The position numbers and the translations under genes are program-made. Below are positions 32,737 through 40,600 of a DNA stretch of 64,000 bases, piece after piece (positions within the stretch are counted from its first letter, which is position 1; every line of letters starts with the position of its first letter). The stretch comes from Auricularia sp. M13 (lineage: Eukaryota > Basidiomycota > Agaricomycetes > Auriculariales > Auriculariaceae), in the NCBI GenBank assembly GCA_037042915.1, contig CM073193.1, forward strand, positions 8,804,001-8,868,000, in the 5' to 3' direction. The notes beneath the pieces are model-generated. The model was not told the DNA's origin. It saw only the letters and a program-made list of their open reading frames with translations, and did no database searches.

Positions 32737-34958
32737 CTCAGAAACCGTACGGGTTGCTGAAGACCTTGCCGGTTCCTGAGCGTCCTTGGCAGGTTATAGG
32801 TATAGATTTTATTGGTCCCCTACCAACATCGCAAGCCCGGCATGGACGATTTGATCGGATTTGTACGATTATAGACCATTTGACCTCCATGGTTCATCTC
32901 GTACCAGCGCGGACAACGTATACTGCTCATGATATGGCGGAACTCCTTTTCCACACGGTGTACAAGTTGCATGGCCTTCCTGAAGCAATTGTTAGCGATC
33001 GGGATGTGCTTTTCACTAATCCGTTCTGGAGACGCCTACACGAGCTAACCGGCATCGAACTCAGGATGTCAACAGCTTACCACCCTCAGACGGATGGAGC
33101 CACAGAGCGTGCCAATCGAACGATTGGTCAAATGATACGCCAATGCATAGCGGACAATCAGAAGGATTGGGCGGCGAAGCTGCCCGCCATCGAGTTTGCT
33201 TTAAATAGCGCCACCTCCGCCACCACTGGTTATAGCCCGTTCTACCTTAACTATGGACATCAGCCGCGAGTTCTTTCTTGGCAAAAGACGTCGGCTTATC
33301 CCGGTGTGGAACGCTTCGCGGAAAGCATGAGAGAAGCCATTCTCTCGGCGCATGATGCGATTATCGAAGCGCGCGTACGACAGACGGAGCAGTCTAATAA
33401 GCATAGGCAGCCAGCCGAATTCCAAGTAGGACAGAAAGTTTACCTCAGCACGGTCAACTTGAAGATTCCCAAGGACTTACGCCGCAAGTTAGTCCGGAAA
33501 TATATTGGCCCGTTCGAAATCCTGGAAGTTGTTGAACCTGGAGCCGCTTTCAGGCTTAAACTCAGTGCGGACATGGTCAAACGACGGATACACGACGTGT
33601 TTCATGCGGAACTACTGCGGCCGTGCATTCCCAATGACGACAGCCGTTTCCCTGGCCGTACATGGGAACAAGTGATCAAAATCCCGCTGGAACAGCCCCA
33701 AACGGCCATTACGGAGATTGTGGGACACAGGAAGTTGGGCGATGCATACCTGTTCTATGCCAAATGGGGTGATAGGCATGTCTCCGAGGAGACACTGCCC
33801 GCAGTCGCAAACTTGCCACAATTCCGTGAATACTGCGATGCAATGGGCTGGGATCCGCAGCGAAGGTTTGGAATAGCCTCTGCAGAGCCGCCAGCACCAG
33901 ACGCGCCGACAATCCGCGCGTCGTTCGCTCGCGTATCGGCTGAAGCGCAGACACCGGAGACGGCTATAAAAGGGATTAACGCGGGGAGGATGTTCACTCA
34001 GTACTCGAGCACGCTCATCTTGCCCCTCATTCCCGCCAACATGTCCTTTGTCCGCCCCAGCTCGTTCGACGACTTCAGCTTCGTTATTTGCTGCAGCTGG
34101 GCCACCCAGGTCCGCAAGGCTCTCCTCGGCGACGCTGGCTTCCCGGGTCACGCCCCGCCGAACTATGACGCCTTTCACCAGCTCAACCCTCACGCCATCT
34201 CTGCGGAACGCGGCAACGCTGCAATCGACGCTGAGATCGCCAGAGTTCAGCGCGCGGCCGAACTCGAGCAACAAGCGCTCGAAGAGACACGTGCGGAGCA
34301 GCAGCGCGAGCGCGATAACGATAAGCTTGCGATTCCGGTGGCTGCGCTCAAGATCATACTAGACCATGACACGAGCGTCGCGCGGCTGCATACCACTCAG
34401 ATCCAGGCCGCCGTGACTTCGCGCCGCATGGCGCCGCCGCCGCCGCCCAGGTTCTGGTTCAACAAGCGGTCCCGCGGTGGACGAGGTGCGCATTCGCGTC
34501 CCAAGGACGATCGGGTCGGCTCTGACCCAGTCCTATCAGTCCGCGGTACTCGATCTTTCCGCGATCTTCGCGCGCACACTACGACGTTCAACAAAGAGAA
34601 CGAGCCGCCCGTCCGGCGCTTCGGCGGCGGCCAGTTCTGTGACGTCCACATGCGCGAGGCGACTCCAGCTCAGGACCCCCAGGTCCCTGCACGCATGTTC
34701 GGCCACGACGTCTCTAACTTCGTCTTCGGCGGGTTCACCAACGCGCAAGGCAGTTCCGCCTTTCCAGTTCAACCTCAGTCGTCGGCTACCACTCCCACGG
34801 CCGTTCCCACCGCCGGACCATCCGACAGCCAGCCCACGGACGACTTAGAAGACTATGACATGGTGTACGGCGCCGACGGCTCGACTGCCACCGGCTCGGT
34901 CACTGATGGAATGGCGAACATGGAACTCGCGGAAGGGGAGCAGGAGGAGGTAGACTGA
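32737..34958 (+). CDS. E1 pol 3' part: integrase core, chromo-like domain and Y region
   Basis: Continues in frame once E4 and one CAACA are removed. The integrase DDE motif is intact: GIDFIGPLP, VSDRDVLFTNPFW and ATERANRTIG. A chromo-like module follows (TEIVGHRKLGDAYLFYAKWGDRHVSEE, read as EIVGHRKLGDAYLFYAKW then DRHVSEETLP). It lacks a full canonical chromodomain signature. The frame then runs without a stop through accessory Y to 34958. The total E1 frame is 9,642 nt (3,213 codons plus stop). Confidence 0.92.
33965..33971 (+). promoter_or_regulatory. Internal TATA box TATAAAA upstream of E1 gene Y
   Basis: GGCTATAAAAGGGATT lies 76 nt before the proposed Y ATG at 34041. The E2 counterpart has GATATAAAATCCC 74 nt before its Y ATG, in otherwise poorly conserved DNA. 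Confidence 0.6.
34041..34958 (+). CDS. E1 accessory gene Y in env position (function unknown)
   Basis: A 305-aa frame that ends at the same stop as the gag-pol frame. It may be expressed alone from the TATA at 33965, or as a C-terminal tail of pol. The N-terminus (MSFVRPSSFDDFSFV) resembles E2 Y (MTAVTYVQPPNMDYAAFD), and both then have a C-SW/SRW motif and a Y-x-x-F-x-x-x-NP segment. The middle is Pro/Arg-rich (PPPPPRFWFNKRSRGGRG) and the C-terminus acidic. There is no signal peptide or membrane segment, so it is not a typical envelope protein. A nearer ATG at 33990 is too close to the TATA. Confidence 0.6.
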   Translation: MSFVRPSSFDDFSFVICCSWATQVRKALLGDAGFPGHAPPNYDAFHQLNPHAISAERGNAAIDAEIARVQRAAELEQQALEETRAEQQRERDNDKLAIPVAALKIILDHDTSVARLHTTQIQAAVTSRRMAPPPPPRFWFNKRSRGGRGAHSRPKDDRVGSDPVLSVRGTRSFRDLRAHTTTFNKENEPPVRRFGGGQFCDVHMREATPAQDPQVPARMFGHDVSNFVFGGFTNAQGSSAFPVQPQSSATTPTAVPTAGPSDSQPTDDLEDYDMVYGADGSTATGSVTDGMANMELAEGEQEEVD

Positions 34959-34979
34959 TCTATTTCGTCCCGTTCTGAC

Positions 34980-34995
34980 GGGCCGGGAGGGCGGG
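34980..34995 (+). promoter_or_regulatory. E1 polypurine tract
   Basis: GGGCCGGGAGGGCGGG directly precedes the 3' LTR. The core GCCGGGAGGGCG is also found before the 3' LTR of E2 (complement of 36578-36593), linking the two elements. Confidence 0.7.
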
Positions 34996-35379
34996 TGCAA
35001 CGAGCAGGAGTGACGCTCCCAGTTGCGCCCACCAAATTGGGCTTTCCCGGTCGCGTGCACTCCGCTCCCGCATGTACTATTACTCATTCTACTGAAATTC
35101 ACCCCCGACTCACTGCCCGTTCATGTGTGACTCACATAAGACTCCGTACTGACTTGGTTCCCTTCGCAGCACCTGAGTCTTTGTGACTTGACCTGACTCA
35201 GACATGACTAGTATAGTGACTCGGACTCCATGTATTTAAGCAGAAGCTGGCTCACTCTAGGAGCTCAGCTCTTTTGGAATTGGAGATATTTGGATACTCA
35301 CGACCCGAGTGCATTCAAACCAGTTTTCATTAAAGCTCTTCCAGCAAGTTACCTCAGCTCTCTAAGCCAGTAACTTACA
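34996..35379 (+). repeat. E1 3' LTR (384 bp)
   Basis: TGCAACGAGC...GTAACTTACA, followed by the TSD TCGCG. Appears identical to the 5' copy. Confidence 0.95.
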
Positions 35380-36182
35380 TCGCGGAAGCTAGCCAGAAGC
35401 GCAGTGAAGCGCGATTCATCCGCGTCCGCGCCGGTTTCGGACCCCTTAATGCGGCACTGGCCACCGACGCCGTCATCTTGAGGCTCACACACGACATGCA
35501 GCGCAACACGCTCAAGCCGCCCGAAATGAAGCGCTGCGCGCAGTACAGGCTCCAGGGACTTTGGAAGCTCATCTCCGGGCAGATCCCAGAGTAAGTACAT
35601 CGCGAGCTCTCTCAGGCAAGGCGCAGCGTTGACGAGCGCGCGCATATGCTCGACGGCGTCGCGGGCGGATCGCTGGCATCCGTAGTGCACGAGGAGGCGT
35701 GTCAGACGCGAGAACACTGTAAGATCATGGAGGTGCGCGAGGATCTCAGTGTATTTTATGTGGTAGATACGCAGCTCGACAGGACGGAACGCGAAGCTCG
35801 TGGAACGGGTGGTATGGTTTGCTAGGTTCGTGATGAACCACCCCGAGCCAGCAACATGCGTAGCGCTAGAGAGGAAGGGGTAGAGCAGCGCCTCGTCTAA
35901 GCGCGGCGTGTGGTACGCCACGTCCGGCGCGAGGAAGACACGCCTGACGAAAGGAAACACGCGCCTGGCGCCATTTCCTTCCTGAATCAAAGTGCGAATG
36001 CGCTCACAGTTCGCCTCAGTGATGACCATATCGACGTAGACGACGGGAGAGAGCAAGCCAAACATCCACCGCGAGAGCAGCGCGAGCGCGAGCGCGCGCG
36101 GGCGATCGCCAGAGGTGACGAGGTCGTGAGCCGCGCGCTCGAATATCGCGACGGCGAGCTCGGTGGGCAGCTGGGACCACAT
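35380..36182 (-). pseudogene. 5' part of F-box-like gene B, truncated by E1
   Basis: The minus-strand ORF starts at 36182 with MWSQLPTELAVAIFERAAHD, an F-box-like helix, and runs about 267 codons before entering the E1 LTR, where it would stop at 35349. Distant similarity to gene A spans most of its length (THVAG...ANHTT against TDVAG...AYHAP). The missing end is at 14764-14934. E2 also sits 131 bp upstream of the ATG, so both the promoter and the C-terminus are affected and the gene is probably non-functional. Confidence 0.85.
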
Positions 36183-36313
36183 GGCTGAGAGGGAAGGGAG
36201 GGGGAAGGGATGTGGGGAGGGATAGAGAGGCGTTTGTAGTGTAAATGTCGTCGCTCGGGCTATGTATTGAGGGCTCTGAATCCGCGTCGTGCCGCCCTAT
36301 CCGCACCCCTAAA

Positions 36314-36577
36314 TGTAAACTTAGCGGATTCTTACGAACTAAGTCTGCGTTAGAAGAGCTTTCCTTTACAGCGTGAGTGCACGCTCGAGTCGTGAGTGGC
36401 ACAGAGAATACGTGTTTGGGAAAGACTGAGGTTCCAAAGGGGAACCTCGGGGACTTATATACACTCGAGCGCTGCGGATTATCTAATATGAGGTCATACA
36501 AGAGTACAGGAGCTCGAGCGACAAAGGAAGAGGGGAGCAAATAGCATTATTATTGAAAGAGAGAATTACTCGTTACA
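36314..36577 (-). repeat. E2 3' LTR (264 bp)
   Basis: TGTAAACTTA...CTCGTTACA on the + strand. Identical by eye to the split 5' copy. On the coding strand it has TATATAAG about 117 nt from its start. Confidence 0.95.
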
Positions 36578-36608
36578 GTCGCCCTCCCGGCTAGTGCAAC
36601 TAGTCGGA

Positions 36609-37652
36609 CTAATTGGGGACGAGGAAGTCGCCTGTGAAGAGCTGGGCCACGAGCTGAGCATCTTGCGGATTGACGGGAGCATGCTGATCGGCAGGCAGAT
36701 CTTCAGGATTGATAAACGTGTAGTCATTCTGAGATTCGTCGCGGTCAGCAGGCGGAGTAGGATAGTGGCTAGGAGTTATCCTTACGTTAGCCGGAAATGC
36801 ATGCTGAACTGAAGCTGGCTGGTAGGCGAAGACCTCTTCAGGACGAGAGGTAGGGAGGTGCGCGGGAGCGGAAGCGCTGCGAGTGAAGGTGACCGGGTAA
36901 TTCTCGTCCTGGTCCCACGTCTCAGCCATAGTAGTGTCCTGCGATGGCGTGGTATGACGCACGGACATAGGGGCGGGAGTGTAGGACGAGGGAGGAGACA
37001 AGCCCGGCGGGAAGTCGGGTGCGGAAGCCGCAGACGTCGTCCCGGTCCCAGCGGCTTCACGAGCATTCTTACTCGCAGCGCCGGTCCCGGTGTTGGACGA
37101 TTTGTTCTTCTTGCCGCGGATTCTTGGGTTATATCGACGTGCGTACGGTGGCTTGAACGGTGGCATGAACGGAGGGTGAAGAGGAACGAAGCGCGAGTTG
37201 CGCGAGACTACAACAGGTGTCACTAAATGGTCTGATTGGCGACACCAGAAGCACTCACCGTTCGTAGGCTCAGGAGCCGGTCGCATAGCCTGAACAATGC
37301 TCTGAACGAGCGTCGTTGTTCCCTGAAAGATCTGCGGAATGAGGGTAGCCGCTGACTGATCAGGGGCATTCCGCTCCACGAGAGCACGAGGGGTACGAGA
37401 CTCGAGTGCAGCAGCCAGTCGATGGTTGGCTGCGAGTCCGTGCTGCGTTTCCACAATGGAGCTACCTTCGACGCGATCGAAGGCAGTCCGGGGATTGGCA
37501 GCCTGGAACTCCTCGTAGCGGAATGGCGCACTGATAAATGGGACGGGGCCATCGCCTGCGGTAGCGTCGTGAAGAGCGTTACTCCAGCGGGAGCACTTGT
37601 CGAACGCGGCGTAGTCCATGTTCGGAGGTTGGACGTAAGTAACGGCAGTCAT
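36609..37652 (-). CDS. E2 accessory gene Y in env position (function unknown)
   Basis: A 347-aa frame from the ATG at 37652, sharing the pol stop. The N-terminal half aligns loosely with E1 Y around SRWSNALHDA...YEEFQAANP. A Cys pair, ECFWCRQSDHL, near residue 135 hints at a degenerate zinc knuckle but lacks the full CCHC. A basic/aromatic stretch (YARRYNPRIRGKKNKSS) and a Pro/Ser-rich tail follow. There is no signal peptide. It may be translated from an internal transcript or as a pol extension. Confidence 0.6.
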   Translation of the reverse strand: MTAVTYVQPPNMDYAAFDKCSRWSNALHDATAGDGPVPFISAPFRYEEFQAANPRTAFDRVEGSSIVETQHGLAANHRLAAALESRTPRALVERNAPDQSAATLIPQIFQGTTTLVQSIVQAMRPAPEPTNGECFWCRQSDHLVTPVVVSRNSRFVPLHPPFMPPFKPPYARRYNPRIRGKKNKSSNTGTGAASKNAREAAGTGTTSAASAPDFPPGLSPPSSYTPAPMSVRHTTPSQDTTMAETWDQDENYPVTFTRSASAPAHLPTSRPEEVFAYQPASVQHAFPANVRITPSHYPTPPADRDESQNDYTFINPEDLPADQHAPVNPQDAQLVAQLFTGDFLVPN

Positions 37653-40600
37653 GTATAGCAAAGGCGATACGAATTCGACGGAGGTGGGGATGGGGAATCT
37701 GAGGTGAGTAGCGAGGGATTTTATATCCATTGGAAGATCGCAGTCAGATTCGGTATGCTCGTCATGCGAGGTCGGAGACTCCCGCTCAGTCATTCCCGAT
37801 TTGGGCAAATCGACCAAAATTCGAGCCGTTACTGCGGCAGACGCGTCAGTTCGTTTCGTGAACTTTCGCGTGGGGTCTATGCCCATCACCTCACAGAACT
37901 CAGTGAAGGCAGACGAGTCCTTCACTTGGTCTAGAGGTTCCTCAGTAGTATGGCCATCCGTCCATCGCGTGTAAAAGACGAAGTGATCTTCTCGCTTAGT
38001 ATAACCTACGATTTCGATGATACTCTTTTCCTTAGTACTCGGTCCTAGCAGAACGATTTGCGACCAGTCTCGGCCAGGGAATCGGGTATCATCATTCGGA
38101 ATGTGCATACGAAGCAGGTCGGCATGAAATACGGGGTGTATCCGTCGTTGTTTCATTTCGGCAGGTAGCTCAAGCTTATACGAAGCTCCAGGCGTTATCT
38201 CTTTGAGTATACGAAAAGGACCGATGTATTTGGGAACGAGCTTCTTGCTCAACTTCTCGGGGACCTTTAAGTTCTTAGTACTGAGATAAACAAAGTCTCC
38301 AGTCTTGAACTGAGACTCACGTCTCTTTCGGTTGGCAGTACTCGTCTGCAATACCCGTGCTTCGATAATGGCATCATGAGCTGTGAGCATGGCTTGTCGC
38401 ATCATTTCTACGAACTTATACACTCCTGGGTACTCACTTCGTTGAGACCAAGTCAACGTACGAGGATGCTGTCCAGTATTAAGATAGAAGGGACTGAACC
38501 CAGTGGAAGACGAGGTAGACGCGTTCATTGCAAATTCAATGGAGGGCAACTTCGACGCCCAGTCCTTCTGGGAATCGGAAATACTCTGCCGCAACATTTG
38601 TCCGAGCGTACGATTTGCCCGTTCGGTTAATCCATCAGTTTGAGGATGGTAGGCAGTTGACATTCGCAATTGAACACCTGTTAACTCGTGAAGCCTTTGC
38701 CAAAAGGCGCTGGTAAACAGGGTGTCTCTGTCGCTTACGATGGCTTCAGGTATGCCATGCAACCGATAGATCACCGAGAACATCAGTTCTGCGATGTCCG
38801 GAGCTGTGTAAGTAGTGCGAGCTGGAATTAGATGCACCATCGACGTGAAGTGGTCGATGACGGTGCAAATCCTGTCGTACCACGCGTGCCGATACACTGA
38901 TCGCGGTAAGGGGCCTACAAAATCAACTCCTATCACCTGCCAGGGTCGGCTCGGTGTAGGTAGGGATTTGAGCAGTCCCTGTTTCTTGCCAGCGTTATCT
39001 TTGGTCGTTCGGCAAATATGGCACGAATTCACAAAGTCGGTGACGTCTTTGACCATTTCCTTCCACCAAACTTCCTTTCTAAGATACAGAATGGTCTTGT
39101 ATGCTCCTAAATGAGCTATCACTGAGTGTGCTTGGTCAATGACAATGTGACGAGCCTTCCGGTTTCCAATCAGTACGTCTGGTATGCAAAGCAAGTCCGG
39201 CGTATCTGCCACCCCTGTAAGATAGATAAGTTCGCGATGCGCGTTACCTTCTACTCGGAAGTTACGATACGCATTTCTGTTTTCCAAAATCCGGCGGAAG
39301 AACGAGTCATCACTATACTTCCCGATTAGGTCACGATGCAAGTCGATCTTGGGGTCGGATGCAGATATGATTTGCGGTAATCTTATCAGGTCAGGGTTGT
39401 TTGCATCCTCGGAGTCAGGGGGATCTGCAAGATCCGCAGATGGAATAGACTCGCGAGGAAGAGGACTTGAGGACTCGCCCTCCGCTTCACTTTCACTTTC
39501 ATCTGAGTGGTATGTACGATGGTGTACATCTGTTTCATCAGGAAGCGTGGAAATAATCAGTTCAGGGTCGGATTGAGCCCCTGGTTCAGGGTCCTCAAGA
39601 ACCGGACTTGATTTATGAGGTGTAACCTGTTCCTGCGAGTTCAGCACCTGCGTCGAGGTCATATGGTCCTTTGTGATTCGCTGAACAGGAGCTTTCTTGG
39701 CACCGGACCATACCTCAATGACGGAAACATCAGAATCCTCACTCGAGGATTCAAAGATATCAGCTTCTCCTTGCTCAGAACGTACTGCGCGACCACGCAG
39801 CTTTCTAATCGGAGGAGCCGGCTCGCCACGTATGCGCTTAGATCGTCTTGGCGGCTCGTAACCCGGGATCATTTCAGTGTCTCCGGGTTCGATGCCGCGT
39901 GGATGCTTCATACTCGTGACTGCCATATCTTTGGGTAGGTCAGACGGTACTAATACTGCTCTTCCTACGTGTACCGGCGACGTAAGCCTCATTTTATCAG
40001 CGCTGGTAGTATTATCCGACTCCTCGCTGACCATTTCCGAGGACGCACGAACTGTTCCGGGTTCGTCTTCACCATAGATGCGAGATAGACTGTCAGCTAA
40101 TACGTTCAAATGTCCCGGAATGTAATGGACTTCGAAGTCAAACTCATTGAGAACATTCAACCAACGCAGCTGTCGGTGCGATAAGTCCTTCTGTTTCATC
40201 AAGTGCACCAGCGTCTTGTGATCAGTACAGATGCGAAAGTGAATACCATATACCATGGGTCGAAATCTCTTCAAAGATTCTACTACAGCTAGTAGTTCTC
40301 GTTCATGAGTAGCGTAATTTTGCTGTGCATTATTAAATTTACCGCTCCAGAACGTGATTACGCGTGCGCTGTTCAGATCTTCGCCTTGACAGAGGTAACC
40401 ACTAGCGCCAGTCAACGATGCATCTGTAACTAGATTCAAGGGCCCAGCTTTGAGGGAATAATCAATGGCATGACGTCTTTTCTCCCTATGAGACTGGACT
40501 AATTGCTTGACTTCTTCGAACGCGCGTTGCGCGGTTTCCGTCCATTCGAACGTTCGGGTTGTGCCGACCATGCGGGTTAACACGCCCATTGGAATCCTTA

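Larger units (their letters stand above)
14935..35379 (+). mobile_element. E1: Ty3-type LTR retrotransposon with accessory genes, carrying E3a and E4
   Basis: Bounded by 384-bp LTRs that look identical and by the 5-bp TSD TCGCG (14930-14934 and 35380-35384). It is about 10.5 kb once the nested E3a and E4 are subtracted. Order: LTR, gag with CCHC finger, accessory X, aspartic protease, RT, RNase H, integrase, chromo-like domain, accessory Y, LTR. RNase H before integrase is the Ty3 (Metaviridae) order. After excision of the nested elements with one TSD each, one open frame runs from 15373 to 34958. E1 disrupts gene B. Confidence 0.95.

Noticed and set aside
34041-34958. Y as an envelope gene
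   Set aside because: Its position fits, but there is no signal peptide, transmembrane segment or furin-like site.
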